Below, in pieces: positions 20,859 through 29,796 of a DNA stretch of 39,487 nt. Position 1 is the first letter of the stretch, and each line of letters starts with the position of its first letter. This DNA is from an uncultured Halomonas sp. (GTDB taxonomy: Bacteria > Pseudomonadota > Gammaproteobacteria > Pseudomonadales > Halomonadaceae), in the NCBI RefSeq assembly GCF_947493865.1, contig NZ_CANLTC010000023.1, positions 1 through 39,487 on the forward strand. Direction: 5' to 3'. Under the pieces are notes generated by a model. The model saw only the letters and a program-made list of their open reading frames with translations. It ran no database searches and was not told the origin of the DNA. The translations under genes were made by a program, and so were the position numbers.

Positions 20859-20913
20859 GCCGGCGTCGCCAGAATACCCACGAAACGATCTGCTTTAAGC
20901 CTCGGTGAGATTG

Positions 20914-20950
20914 AAAAGCGCCATTCCCAGTCCTGGGGGTGGCGCTTTTT
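20914..20950. terminator. Terminator after fadA, probably bidirectional
   Basis: AAAAGCGCCA (20914-20923) pairs across a second inner stem (CCCAG with CTGGG) with TGGCGCTTTTT. T-tracts flank both sides, so it can serve fadA and the convergent DUF488 gene. Confidence 0.85.
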
Positions 20951-20963
20951 CGGTTGAAAACGA

Positions 20964-21398
20964 TTATTTCGAATGTCGAGAAAACTGTTCTGCGTAACAG
21001 GGCGGGGAGCTGAGTTCCGTACCGTCCGCTTGGGCGTTTTCTTCTCCCAGGGCTTCGAGAATGGCATCGCGCAGGATGGGCAGATGCGACTGATCGAGGT
21101 TGCGAGCCCCACTGAGAAGCGTGAGACGGCCCTGGCGACACCAGCGCATCAATGGCACCAGGCAGTCCTTGGCATCGGCCATCTCCCAGCGATAGCGCCG
21201 AATGAACACGGCGTGGCTGATCTCCCCTTGCCGCCACTGACGGCGCAGGGTATTGGAAGGAGAAGCATCGCGATACCACTCGGTCAGCGATAGAGTTTCA
21301 CGACGCTTGCCTCGAGGCCACAGCCGATCCACCAGTACCCGCGCACCATCCTCCGGGTCGGCTTCACTATAGATTCGCTTGAGGCGGATATCGTGCAT
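20964..21398 (-). CDS. DUF488 family protein, YeaO-like
   Basis: This is a 144-aa soluble protein of the DUF488 family. The typical opening IRLKRIYSEADPEDGARVLVDRLWPRGKRRE is cut here to its key parts: IRLKRIY and VLVDRLWPRG. The segments WYRDASPS and LTLLSGARN follow, as expected. Function is unknown for the family. The start at 21398 (MHDIRLK) has GAGGG upstream; the longer reading frame to 21476 lacks family similarity. It converges on fadA. Confidence 0.85.
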   Translation of the reverse strand: MHDIRLKRIYSEADPEDGARVLVDRLWPRGKRRETLSLTEWYRDASPSNTLRRQWRQGEISHAVFIRRYRWEMADAKDCLVPLMRWCRQGRLTLLSGARNLDQSHLPILRDAILEALGEENAQADGTELSSPPCYAEQFSRHSK

Positions 21399-21582
21399 GT
21401 TACTGCCCTCATCTGACGCTTGCGCTTCTTGAATGTTTTTCCTGCCGTAGGCCTGTCGATATGACGTGCATGGCACCTACGCCAAGATGCATTTGGGGTT
21501 TAAGATACCACTATAGTAAAGCGATGCGAGCATACCTATCGTGTAAGGATGAATCTTTTGGACCATGACAGGAGGACCATTC

Positions 21583-22083
21583 ATGAGTCGCGCTTTCGTC
21601 AAGGAAGACAGTGATGCACCGGATACCCCGCCGGAGCGTGCCGTCAGTCAATTACCCAATTACATGACCCCGACGGGCCATCGTGCCTTGCAGCAGTGGC
21701 GTGCGGAGTTGATCGCCGAGCGTGATGCCTTGTTAGGTGGTGATCTGCAATCCCAGTCGCGAATCCCGATGCTGGAGCGGGACATCCGTTACTGCCAGGC
21801 TCGTTTGCAATCGGCCCAGGTCGTCGAGCCGCGAGATGAAGCGCCAAGTAAAGTGATCTTCGGTTGCCGGGTCGAGTTTGTCGACGATGACGACAAGACC
21901 TATCGTTATCGCATCGTCGGCGAGGACGAAGCGCTGTCGCAGCGTGATGACGAGGGCGGTGCCCTGGTCAGTTGGGCCTCGCCCCTTGGTCGGGCATTGT
22001 TGGGCTGCGAGGAAGGCGAGGTGACGACCTGGCCAAAACCCCGCGGCGACATCGAGATCGAAATCACCGCCATCGCGCCCTGA
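21583..22083 (+). CDS. GreA/GreB-family RNA polymerase factor with shortened coiled coil
   Basis: The 166-aa protein begins MSRAFVKEDS after a good AGGAGGA. The C-terminal half (KVIFGCRVEFVDDDDKTYRYRIVGEDEA, then SWASPLGRALLGCEEGE) is a clear Gre-type FKBP-like domain, closest to GreB. The N-terminal coiled coil is odd. Compared with E. coli GreB it is about 16 residues shorter, and the tip reads GGDLQSQSRIPM in place of the usual GDRSENADY, so the catalytic glutamate is missing. An extra N-terminal tail of about 30 residues (rich in D, P and E) is present. It may bind RNA polymerase without transcript cleavage, as Rnk does. It abuts dppF tail to tail. Confidence 0.85.
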   Translation: MSRAFVKEDSDAPDTPPERAVSQLPNYMTPTGHRALQQWRAELIAERDALLGGDLQSQSRIPMLERDIRYCQARLQSAQVVEPRDEAPSKVIFGCRVEFVDDDDKTYRYRIVGEDEALSQRDDEGGALVSWASPLGRALLGCEEGEVTTWPKPRGDIEIEITAIAP

Positions 22084-23106
22084 TCAGATCGCGCCTTCCT
22101 TCTCTACGTGAATACAAGCGACCTTGACCCGAGGAGTGACCGCCTCAAGGGGTGGGTCGCCATGGGTGCATTCCTCGGTAGCCATGAAACAGCGGGGCGC
22201 AAACGGGCAGCCGGGCGGTGGATTGAGTGGTGAGGGTGGCTCGCCCTTGAGTTTGACCCGCTCCTTGCGCCGATTCGGGTCGGCTACCGGTGTCGCGGAA
22301 AACAGCGCCTGGGTATAGGGGTGGCGCGGTCTGGTGAATACCTCAGAGGCAGGCCCGGTCTCCACCGGCTGGCCGAAGTACATGACGATCACATCGTCGG
22401 CGATGCGCTGGACCACGGACAGATCGTGAGAAATGAACACGTAGGCGAGACCGAACTCGTCCTGCAGGTCGCTCAGCAGGTTCAGCACCTGGGCCTGAAT
22501 CGACAGATCCAGCGCGGAGACCGGCTCGTCCAGCACGAGAATCTTGGGATTGAGCATCAACGCCCGGGCGATGGCGATACGCTGGCGCTGGCCACCGGAG
22601 AACATGTGGGGGTAGCGGTCGGCATGCTCCGGGCGCAGACCGACCTTCTCGATCATTTCCAACGCCTTCTGCCGTCGCTGCTCGGCACTCACATCCGAAC
22701 GGTTGAGCTTGAGCGGTTCTTCGAGCATGGCGGCCACGGTCTTGCGCGGATTCAATGAACCATAGGGGTTCTGGAAGATAATCTGCACTTCGCGGCGCAG
22801 TTCCCGGGGCGGGCGCTGGCCTTCCTTGAGTTCCACCCGCTGGCCATTGATGGTCAGTTGCCCGCTGGTGGGTGGCTCGATCATCGTCAGGACCCGGGCC
22901 AGGGTCGACTTGCCACAGCCGGATTCGCCGACCACCGCCAGGGTCTGGCCGGGATAGAGATCGAAGCTCGCCTCGTTGAGTGCCTTGACTACCGCCGGGG
23001 GCGAGAAAGGGCCTGTCCTGACGTGATAATGACGCGTCAGGTTGACGGCGTGGATGACAGCGTCGTCACGCGGGGCACTATTCTGTTGGCGTTCTTGGCT
23101 TTGCAT
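22084..23106 (-). CDS. dppF: Peptide ABC transporter ATPase DppF
   Basis: This is the second ATPase of the dipeptide importer, energising uptake with DppD. It has Walker A GESGCGKST, Q-loop FQNPYGSLNPRK, signature FSGGQRQRIAIARAL, Walker B ILVLDEPVSALD and the switch FISHDLSVV. The C-terminal oligopeptide extension (SPLNPPPGCPFAPRC) has cysteines that in some relatives bind an iron-sulfur cluster. The start at 23106 (MQSQERQQ) is selected for its upstream AAGG and its match to the E. coli length. ATGs at 23118 and 23193 are in frame and would add a repeat-encoded alanine/lysine stretch. Its stop codon is next to the greB-like stop (TGATCA). Confidence 0.9.
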   Translation of the reverse strand: MQSQERQQNSAPRDDAVIHAVNLTRHYHVRTGPFSPPAVVKALNEASFDLYPGQTLAVVGESGCGKSTLARVLTMIEPPTSGQLTINGQRVELKEGQRPPRELRREVQIIFQNPYGSLNPRKTVAAMLEEPLKLNRSDVSAEQRRQKALEMIEKVGLRPEHADRYPHMFSGGQRQRIAIARALMLNPKILVLDEPVSALDLSIQAQVLNLLSDLQDEFGLAYVFISHDLSVVQRIADDVIVMYFGQPVETGPASEVFTRPRHPYTQALFSATPVADPNRRKERVKLKGEPPSPLNPPPGCPFAPRCFMATEECTHGDPPLEAVTPRVKVACIHVEKEGAI

Positions 23107-23136
23107 AACGGCCTTCATTGAAGAGGTTGTTATATA

Positions 23137-23181
23137 CGGTGTTTTTACAACAGCTGCTTTTGCAATGGCTGCTTTTACAAC
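23137..23181 (-). repeat. Three 15-bp tandem repeats at the dppD-dppF junction
   Basis: Three units, CGGTGTTTTTACAAC, AGCTGCTTTTGCAAT and GGCTGCTTTTACAAC, lie head to tail (plus-strand reading). They cover the end of dppD and the spacer before dppF. If an upstream ATG of dppF were used, they would encode [10 protein letters not shown] and VVKTP. The units look like slippage duplications. Confidence 0.75.
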
Positions 23182-24131
23182 GGATAGTGACATAGCGTCC
23201 GGGCCGGATCGTCGGGCGCGGGTCGTGGCTCCACCTCGCGGCAATGATCCGTGGCATAACGACAGCGTGGGTTGAACAGGCAGCCGCTGGGGCGATTGTG
23301 CTGACCCGGTACCACCCCGGGGATCGTCGGCAGACGATCCTGGCCCCCGGCACGTTCCGGCAGCGCCGAAAGCAGCGCCTCGGTATAGGGGTGGCGGGGA
23401 TGAGCGAACAGTGCCTTCACTTCCTGGCGCTCGACCTGACGTCCGGCATACTGGACGATCACCTGTTGCGCCGTCTCGGCGACCACTCCCATGTCGTGAG
23501 TGATCAGGATCAAGGCCATGTCGTGCTCCTCTTGTAATTGGAGCAGCAAATCGAGTATCTGCGCCTGAATGGTCACATCCAGCGCCGTGGTGGGCTCGTC
23601 GGCGATCAGCAGGCGCGGGTTGCAGGAGATCGCCATGGCGATCATCACCCGCTGACTCATGCCGCCGGAGAGCTGGTGCGGATAGGCATCGATGCGTTTG
23701 CGCGGATCGGGAATGCCGACCTGAGCCAGGAGGTCCAGCGTGCGCTCCTTGCGCTGCTTGCGCGAGCCGCCACGATGTTGCTTGAGCATCTCGTCGATCT
23801 GGGTGCCGACGGTAAAGCAGGGGTTGAGGCTGCTCATCGGCTCCTGAAAGATCATCGACATTTCCCCGCCGACGATCTGCCGCCGCTGGCGAGAGCTGAG
23901 CTGGCGCAATTCCTGGCCGTCGAACAGCATCTTCTCCGCGGTCACCTGGGCGGTCCAGGGCAGCAGGCCCATGGTCGCCAGCATCGAGACCGACTTGCCC
24001 GACCCGGATTCACCGACGATGGCCAGCACCTCGCCCTTGTCGATGGCGATATTGGCATTCTCGACCGCCGGGAACAGGCCGCTGGTGGTGCGAAAGCGCA
24101 CGTCCAGTCCTTCGATTTCCAGTAGTGCCAT
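23175..24131 (-). CDS. dppD: Peptide ABC transporter ATPase DppD
   Basis: This is the first ATPase of the dipeptide importer (318 aa). It has Walker [11 protein letters not shown]-loop [10 protein letters not shown], signature [14 protein letters not shown], Walker [13 protein letters not shown] and ITHDMGVV. The family C-terminal extension is present ([11 protein letters not shown]). It starts with ATG at 24131, 16 bases after dppC, and its 3' end contains part of the tandem repeat described separately. It is cytoplasmic, bound to the DppBC membrane pair. Confidence 0.92.
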   Translation of the reverse strand: MALLEIEGLDVRFRTTSGLFPAVENANIAIDKGEVLAIVGESGSGKSVSMLATMGLLPWTAQVTAEKMLFDGQELRQLSSRQRRQIVGGEMSMIFQEPMSSLNPCFTVGTQIDEMLKQHRGGSRKQRKERTLDLLAQVGIPDPRKRIDAYPHQLSGGMSQRVMIAMAISCNPRLLIADEPTTALDVTIQAQILDLLLQLQEEHDMALILITHDMGVVAETAQQVIVQYAGRQVERQEVKALFAHPRHPYTEALLSALPERAGGQDRLPTIPGVVPGQHNRPSGCLFNPRCRYATDHCREVEPRPAPDDPARTLCHYPL

Positions 24132-24147
24132 GGGTATCTCGTCGCTT

Positions 24148-25047
24148 TTAGGAACGTTTCATCTTCGGGTCCAGGGCATCCCGCAGACCATCGCCCATCA
24201 GGTTGATCATCAGCACCGTCAGCAGGATCACCAGACCGGGAAAGGTCACCGCCCAGTAGGCGCTGCCCATGAACTCCCGGGCGTTGGCCAGCATGGCGCC
24301 CCATTCCGGTGTCGGCGGCTGAACCCCCATGCCCAGAAAGCCGAGTGCGGCGATATCCAGAATGGCGGTGGAGAACGACAATGTGGCCTGCACGATCAGC
24401 GGCGCCATGCAGTTGGGCAGCAGCGTATTGAACATCAACCGGGTGTGGCCGGCGCCGGCCAGGCGGCTGGCGATGACGTATTCCCGATCCTTCTCGCTCA
24501 TCACAGCGGCCCGGGTCAGGCGCACGAAGTAGGGCAATTGCACCACGGCGATGGCGATCATCGCGCTGGTCAAGCCTGGGCTCAGCACCGCGACCAGCCC
24601 CAGGGCCAGCAGCAGGCTGGGAAAGGCCAGCACCACATCCATGGCCCGGGTAATCAGAGTCTCGAGCCAGCCGCGAAAGTAGCCTGCCAGCAGGCCCAGG
24701 AAAATGCCTATCACCATGGACAGCAACACCACCATGGCGCTGATGAACAGTGAATAGCGTGCGCCGTAGATCAATCGTGACAGGATATCGCGACCTACCG
24801 CATCCGTGCCCAGGATATAGCGCCAGGTCCCTTCCGCGTGCCACACCGGCGGCACCAGGAAGGCCTCGCGATTCTGCAGGGCGGGGTCATGGGGCGCGAC
24901 CCAGGGGGCCAGCAGGGCGACGACGAGGATCGTGGCGATGAAGATCAGGCCTACCAGGGCGCCGCGACTGGCGCTGAAGTAGCCCCAGAACTCTACAAAC
25001 TGGTAGCGAAACGTGCCCGGGGCTACAGCGGTCGTTGACGTACTCAT
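24148..25047 (-). CDS. dppC: Peptide ABC transporter permease DppC
   Basis: This inner-membrane subunit of the dipeptide importer (299 aa) has one N-terminal helix near residues 30-50 and about five more in the BPD domain. The motifs [22 protein letters not shown] and [17 protein letters not shown] (EAA loop) are typical of DppC/OppC; each is a recognised landmark of the family. The gene lies 9 bases after dppB and 16 before dppD, and is thus co-translated. Confidence 0.92.
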   Translation of the reverse strand: MSTSTTAVAPGTFRYQFVEFWGYFSASRGALVGLIFIATILVVALLAPWVAPHDPALQNREAFLVPPVWHAEGTWRYILGTDAVGRDILSRLIYGARYSLFISAMVVLLSMVIGIFLGLLAGYFRGWLETLITRAMDVVLAFPSLLLALGLVAVLSPGLTSAMIAIAVVQLPYFVRLTRAAVMSEKDREYVIASRLAGAGHTRLMFNTLLPNCMAPLIVQATLSFSTAILDIAALGFLGMGVQPPTPEWGAMLANAREFMGSAYWAVTFPGLVILLTVLMINLMGDGLRDALDPKMKRS

Positions 25048-25056
25048 GTCCGCCTC

Positions 25057-26061
25057 CTAGTAGCGAATGCGCGGGTTGATGACGCCATAGGCGACATCCA
25101 CCAGCAGGTTGACGATCATGACGATGAAGGCAATCAGCACCAGGCCCCCCTGGACCGCGGGGTAATCGCGGCGCGAGATGGCATCGATCATCCACTTGCC
25201 GATACCCGGCCAGGAGAAGATCGTCTCAGTGAGAATGGCCCCGGCCAACAGCACCCCGACCTGCAGCCCGATCACCGTGACCACCGTGATCAGCGCATTG
25301 CGCAGGGTATGCACCATGATCACGCGGAAATTGGAAAGCCCCTTGGCCCGCGCGGTACGTACGTAATCCTCTCCCAGCACCTCGAGCATCGAGGAGCGGG
25401 TCTGGCGGGCAATCACCGCCATGGGAATGGTGCCCAGCACGATGGCCGGGAGTATCAGGTAGTGCAGCGCCGAGAGGAACGCCGGCCAATCCCCGGCCAA
25501 CAGGGTGTCGATGGTCATGAAGCCGGTGACCGAATCGACGAAATAGAGAAAGGAGATGCGCCCGGAAACCGGCGTCCAGCCCAGGGTGCTGGAAAAGAAC
25601 ATGATCAACAAAAGCCCCCACCAGAAGATCGGCATGGAGTAGCCGGTCAAGCTGATACCCATCACGGTATGATCGATGGCGGTGCCACGGCGGGTGGCGG
25701 CGATCACCCCGGCAGGCAGGCCGATGAGAATGGCGAACAGCAGAGCGAATGCCGAGAGTTCCACGGTCGCCGGGAAGCGGCTCATGAACTCGCTCATCAC
25801 CGGTGTATGGGTCACCAGAGAGGTGCCCAGATCGCCCTGGACGAGATTGCCGAGGAAGTCGAAATATTGAACCACCGCCGAGCGATCGAAGCCGAGCTGG
25901 GCTTCGAGCTGGGCGTAGCGCTCCGGGGAAATGCCCCGCTCGCCGGCCATCAGCAGAATGGGGTCGCCGGGCAGTAGCCGGATAAAGGCGAAGGCAACGA
26001 TGGTGACACCGATGAAGGTCGGTATCAGCTGTGCCAGCTTGAGTAGAACGAATTTGAACAT
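25057..26061 (-). CDS. dppB: Peptide ABC transporter permease DppB
   Basis: This is the first permease subunit (334 aa), with about six membrane segments. Family landmarks are IRLLPGDPILLMAGERG after the first helix, the LGTIPMAVIARQTRSSMLEV and EDYVRTARAKGLS region (EAA loop), and ETIFSWPGIGKWMIDAI near the C-terminus. It follows dppA by 82 bases containing a hairpin that probably reduces read-through. Confidence 0.92.
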   Translation of the reverse strand: MFKFVLLKLAQLIPTFIGVTIVAFAFIRLLPGDPILLMAGERGISPERYAQLEAQLGFDRSAVVQYFDFLGNLVQGDLGTSLVTHTPVMSEFMSRFPATVELSAFALLFAILIGLPAGVIAATRRGTAIDHTVMGISLTGYSMPIFWWGLLLIMFFSSTLGWTPVSGRISFLYFVDSVTGFMTIDTLLAGDWPAFLSALHYLILPAIVLGTIPMAVIARQTRSSMLEVLGEDYVRTARAKGLSNFRVIMVHTLRNALITVVTVIGLQVGVLLAGAILTETIFSWPGIGKWMIDAISRRDYPAVQGGLVLIAFIVMIVNLLVDVAYGVINPRIRY

Positions 26062-26098
26062 GGGGTCGTGTCAGTCAGGTCGAACGACGAAAAGAAGT

Positions 26099-26123
26099 CC
26101 GGACGGTCGCGATGACCGTCCGG
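26099..26123 (-). terminator. Intercistronic hairpin between dppA and dppB
   Basis: CCGGACGGTC pairs perfectly with the complementary stretch, loop of five, followed on the minus strand by ACTTCTTTTC. It resembles the attenuators or mRNA-stabilising hairpins often found after binding-protein genes. It may also protect the dppA transcript. Confidence 0.65.
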
Positions 26124-26143
26124 GAAATGGCACATTAAAAAGG

Positions 26144-27730
26144 TTATTCGAGATCCACTCCTTCGAAGCTATGGCCTCCCAGGGGGTCGATGGTGTAGCC
26201 GGTGACCTCCTGGCGTAGCGGCATGAACACCGTGGAATGGGCGAGGGTATTCCAGGGCGCCTGCTCCTTGAAGATGACCTGGGCCTCCTTGTACAGCTCA
26301 GCCCGCTTGTCCTGATCGTCCAGGGTCTTGGCTTCCATGATCAGCTTGTCGAAGGGCTCATGGCACCAGTGGGCGCGGTTGGCACCGCCCACCGCATCGC
26401 AACCCAGCAGCACGGCGAGAAAGTTGTCCGGATCGCCGTTGTCACCGGTCCAGCCCAGAATCACCGCGCCGTCGCGATCGAGGCTCGAGGAGCGCTTGAG
26501 ATACTCGCCCCATTCGTAGGTGACGATCTCGGCATCCACCCCGACCTTGGCCAGGTCCGCCTGCATCAGCTCCGCGGTGCGCCGGGCGTTGGGCATGTAG
26601 GGGCGTTGCACCGGCATGGCCCAGATGTTCATCTCGAGATTCTCGACGCCGGCGTCCTTCAGCATCTGCTCGGCTTTTTCCGGATCGTAGACATCATCCT
26701 CGATGGCTTCGTTGTAGCCCCACATGGTGGGCGGGATCGGGTTCTTGGCGACCTGGCCCGCGCCCTGGAACACCGCATCGATGATGGCGTCCTTGTTGAC
26801 CGCCATGTTCAGGGCCTTGCGCACGTCGGGATTGTCAAAAGGTTCCTGTTGGGTGTTGTAGGCGAGATAGGCGACGTTGAGGCCGGGCTCCTCGAGCACC
26901 TTGATGTCGTCGTTCTGCTTCATCTCGTCGATATCGGACGGGTTGGGGTAGGGCATGACATGGCACTCCCCGGCGCGCAGCTTCTGGTAGCGCACCTGGG
27001 CATCCGAGGTGATGGCGAATACCAGGTTGTCCAGGGGCTGTTTGCCACGGAAGTAGTCCGGGTTGGCGGAATAGCGAATCGCCGCATCTTCGCGATAGTT
27101 GACGAACTGGAAGGGGCCGGTGCCGATGGGCTGCTGGTTGACCTTTTCCGGCGTGCCTGCCTCGAGCATCTGGTCGCCGTACTCCTTGGACTGGATCGAG
27201 GCGAAGTCCATCGCCAGGTTGGCCAGGAAAGGCGCTTCGGGGCGCGTGAGCTTGAACTTCACCGTGTGGTCGTCGACCTTGACGATCTCGTCGATCAGCT
27301 CGGACATCGACATGGCATTGAAATATTCGTAGCTGCCGTTGTTGTGCTTGTAGTAGGCGTTGTCCTCGTTCATCTGGCGATTGAACGTATAGATGACATC
27401 GTCGGCATTCAGCGGACGGCTGGGGGTGAAATAGTCGGTGGAATGGAACTGCGCATCGTCGCGCAGGTGGAAGGTGATCTCCTTGCCATCCTCGGAGACT
27501 TCCCAGCTTTCGGCGATCCCGGGGCGCAACTCGGTGGTGCCGGGCTTGAATTCGATCAGGCGATTGTAGATGGGCTTGCTGGAAGCATCGAAGGTGGTAC
27601 CGGCGGTGTAAAGCGAAGGGTCGAAGCCCTCCGGCGACCCCTCGGAGCAATACACCAGGGTCTTGGCCATGGCCGGGGTCGCTCCAAGCGCAAAGGCAGC
27701 AATGCCGGCTGCCAGCAGTGTTCTTTTCAT
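26144..27730 (-). CDS. dppA: Periplasmic dipeptide-binding protein DppA
   Basis: This is the solute-binding protein of the dipeptide/haem importer family. From the ATG at 27730, which follows GGAGAG, it has a signal peptide (MKRTLLAAGIAAFALGATPA, cleavage after AMA) and then KTLVYCSEGSPEGFDPSLYT, the classic DppA opening. Other landmarks are TFDASSKPIYNRL, the DVIYTFNRQM segment and the C-terminal NTLAHSTVFMPLRQEVTGY. In E. coli the pair DppA plus MppA or OppA also brings in murein peptides. The gene is directly downstream of ldcA. Confidence 0.94.
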   Translation of the reverse strand: MKRTLLAAGIAAFALGATPAMAKTLVYCSEGSPEGFDPSLYTAGTTFDASSKPIYNRLIEFKPGTTELRPGIAESWEVSEDGKEITFHLRDDAQFHSTDYFTPSRPLNADDVIYTFNRQMNEDNAYYKHNNGSYEYFNAMSMSELIDEIVKVDDHTVKFKLTRPEAPFLANLAMDFASIQSKEYGDQMLEAGTPEKVNQQPIGTGPFQFVNYREDAAIRYSANPDYFRGKQPLDNLVFAITSDAQVRYQKLRAGECHVMPYPNPSDIDEMKQNDDIKVLEEPGLNVAYLAYNTQQEPFDNPDVRKALNMAVNKDAIIDAVFQGAGQVAKNPIPPTMWGYNEAIEDDVYDPEKAEQMLKDAGVENLEMNIWAMPVQRPYMPNARRTAELMQADLAKVGVDAEIVTYEWGEYLKRSSSLDRDGAVILGWTGDNGDPDNFLAVLLGCDAVGGANRAHWCHEPFDKLIMEAKTLDDQDKRAELYKEAQVIFKEQAPWNTLAHSTVFMPLRQEVTGYTIDPLGGHSFEGVDLE

Positions 27731-27837
27731 TGTTACTCTCCTGCAGGATACGTAAGGGATTGGCACAGCCCGAAATCGAGCACGCTTCGGCACTGGGCCA
27801 TGGCGGTAGTGTGAGGCTCCAACGAGCGTTTGATCAA

Positions 27838-28737
27838 CTAACCCTTTAGTTCAAGATGGCCATTGGCGATGCGACCTTGCGTCCCATAGCGCCAGGGACG
27901 GTTATGCATACCGTGGCCTACCGGCAGGCCGCTGAAAAGCGGCAGTGAAAGCGGACGCAGAACCTCGGCGAAGATCGCTTCGAGAGACGTGGCGCCGTAG
28001 GGGGAGCAGCCCTCGAAAGTACCCAGGCAGATCGCACCGGCCTGATCGAAAGCGCCGGAATGCACCAGCTGCCACAGGGCGCGCTCAAGACGATAATAAG
28101 GCTCGCCGACATCCTCGAGAATCACCAGGGCACCCGGGGGCGCCTTGAACTGCAGCGGTGTTCCGGCGACGCAGGCCAAGGTCATCAGGTTGCCGCCCAC
28201 CACCGGCCCTTCGAGGGTGGTTTCTCGAGAAGGAGTGTCGCCGGCATCATGCCGTTTCAATGGGAAAGAAGCGGATGCTTCGCCTTCAAGCAATTCCATC
28301 AGCTCTCGAATCTGGCGCTCGGCGACCTGGCGCTGCTCCTTGGATTCGTGCTGCATCAGGGCTGCTTCCTTCATGACCGGCCCATGAATGGCCGGCAAGC
28401 CCTGCCGATGGCATTGATCGAGCAACACGGTGATATCGGAGTAGCCGATCAGGGGTTTTGCAGAGGACAATCGCGTCCAGTCGATATGTTCAATCAACTG
28501 AGCGCAGCCGTAGCCGCCACGCACCGCCCAGACCGCCTGGGTGCCCGGGTCGGCGTAGGCGGTGTAAAGCCCCTCCAGACGATGCGCCACGCTGCCCGCC
28601 AGATAACGCTGAGGTGATTGCAGCGTGGCCGGCACACGAGCGTGGACGCCTAGTGTCTCGAGCGCCGCGATGGCGGTATCGATGATGCCGGGATCGGTGT
28701 AGGAGGACGGGGCGACGATGCTGATGGAGAGCGACAT
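27838..28737 (-). CDS. ldcA: LD-carboxypeptidase, peptidase family S66
   Basis: LdcA removes the terminal D-alanine from murein tetrapeptides in the cytoplasm, part of peptidoglycan recycling. The 299-aa protein has the S66 nucleophile serine in PLIGYSDITVL (about residue 100), preceded by AVRGGYG. The catalytic glutamate lies in LVILEDVGEP and the histidine in PVGHGMHNRP. It precedes dppA by 107 bases on the same strand, so ldcA and dppABCDF may form a peptide and murein-peptide uptake/recycling unit. A separate dppA promoter cannot be excluded. Confidence 0.93.
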   Translation of the reverse strand: MSLSISIVAPSSYTDPGIIDTAIAALETLGVHARVPATLQSPQRYLAGSVAHRLEGLYTAYADPGTQAVWAVRGGYGCAQLIEHIDWTRLSSAKPLIGYSDITVLLDQCHRQGLPAIHGPVMKEAALMQHESKEQRQVAERQIRELMELLEGEASASFPLKRHDAGDTPSRETTLEGPVVGGNLMTLACVAGTPLQFKAPPGALVILEDVGEPYYRLERALWQLVHSGAFDQAGAICLGTFEGCSPYGATSLEAIFAEVLRPLSLPLFSGLPVGHGMHNRPWRYGTQGRIANGHLELKG

Positions 28738-28831
28738 GCAAGAAACTCTAGTGACGTGCTAAGGCGCTTATCTTGCCTGAACACCCGTGTTGCCGGGAAG
28801 TGATCTGAAAATGGCTTTCGTCAATCGGCGA

Positions 28832-29296
28832 TCAGATCATGCCGCTATCTAGCGCGGCCGCCATGGTCAATCCCAGTTCTTCTACGTCATCGGCGAAGCC
28901 CTCCTGCCATTCGCCGTGCAGTATCAGCGGCGCTTGCACCCAACGCCAACGCAGGCCGTTGACGATGCCTTCCACCGCTCGCCGGGTGCCGGTGCCATCG
29001 AGCCCGGCGCGGATATAAAGCGCGCAGGGCAACCCCTGCTTTTCTTCCAGCACCGGATAATAGCTGCGGTCGAAGAAGTCCTTCAGGGCGCCGCTCATGT
29101 AGCCCAGGTTCTCGGTAGTGCCGAGCAAAATGGCATCGCAGGCCAGAATGTCGTCCGGCCCTGCGTCCAGAGGTGCCTTCACTGTCAGCTCGACATCCTC
29201 GATATCGGGATGGTTGGCACCGCGCGCCGCGGCCTCGCGTAGCTTGAGCGTATTAGGCGAGGGCGCATGGGCCACGATAAGCAGTCGTTTGGTCAT
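28832..29296 (-). CDS. Flavodoxin-fold NAD(P)H/FMN-type protein
   Basis: This is a 154-aa protein with a flavodoxin-like fold. The N-terminal MTKRLLIVAHAPSPNTLKLREAA carries the first strand and phosphate loop. DAILLGTTENLGYMSGALKDFFDR is the second flavin-contact region, cut here to its parts LLGTTENLGYMSG and LKDFFDR. It is probably an FMN-binding oxidoreductase. The substrate is unknown. The start at 29296 is chosen because the 12 residues upstream look like leader. It precedes ldcA by 94 bases. Confidence 0.8.
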   Translation of the reverse strand: MTKRLLIVAHAPSPNTLKLREAAARGANHPDIEDVELTVKAPLDAGPDDILACDAILLGTTENLGYMSGALKDFFDRSYYPVLEEKQGLPCALYIRAGLDGTGTRRAVEGIVNGLRWRWVQAPLILHGEWQEGFADDVEELGLTMAAALDSGMI

Positions 29297-29418
29297 GAAA
29301 GCAGCATGGCAGCTTGGCATCGAGATAGCCAAGTACAGAAACGTTGGCGGAGGGCTAATTCAGTTCATGGGGTTGCCAAACAGGAAAGCGCGAAGGCCAA
29401 TGGCAATGTTTGAGAGAA

Positions 29419-29796
29419 CTACCGGTTCTTCTGGTCCCATTGCTGGATCAGCTTGTCATGGTAATCGCCGCGCTGTAGTAGAGGACTCAAATCATGACCA
29501 CGCCGCTGCAAACGAGTACGTAGCAGACTAAGACGAACGCATGCTTCTTCACGTTCCTCGCCATGATCCATACGCAGGATTAGACTTTCCACCTCTCGTA
29601 TTTCCCGTGCCAGCTCCAGTTCCGGTGGCAAGAACCCCGAATTCTTCAGCAGCCGATAACCGGCACGCAATTCTGCAGGAATCATGCTGTCATCATCGAG
29701 TTGTAGCGGCTTTCCTTTGCCCGGTAAATGCTCCAGTTCGCCGTTCTCGATGGCTTTCTGGATGTGGGCTTCCGCCAATCGGTCAAGCAACGACAC
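29419..29796 (-). CDS. DUF1992 (DnaJ-C28-like) protein
   Basis: This is a 125-aa protein with the DUF1992 signature: SLLDRLAEAHIQKAIENGE at the N-terminus, LPGKGKPLQLDDDS, then IPAELRAGYRLLKNSGFLPPE. These three landmarks are typical of the domain also seen in DNAJC28. Function is unknown. It starts with GTG or ATG near 29796 and leaves an AT-rich, gene-free stretch before eboD. Confidence 0.85.
   Translation of the reverse strand: MSLLDRLAEAHIQKAIENGELEHLPGKGKPLQLDDDSMIPAELRAGYRLLKNSGFLPPELELAREIREVESLILRMDHGEEREEACVRLSLLRTRLQRRGHDLSPLLQRGDYHDKLIQQWDQKNR

Noticed and set aside
23137..23181. CRISPR-like repeat array
   Set aside because: The repeats are 15 bp long, directly adjacent without spacers and in frame. 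No cas genes are present.
26237..27814. 525-codon plus-strand open frame opposite dppA
   Set aside because: Low-complexity, Val- and His-rich protein typical of an antisense shadow; the minus strand encodes clear DppA with signal peptide.
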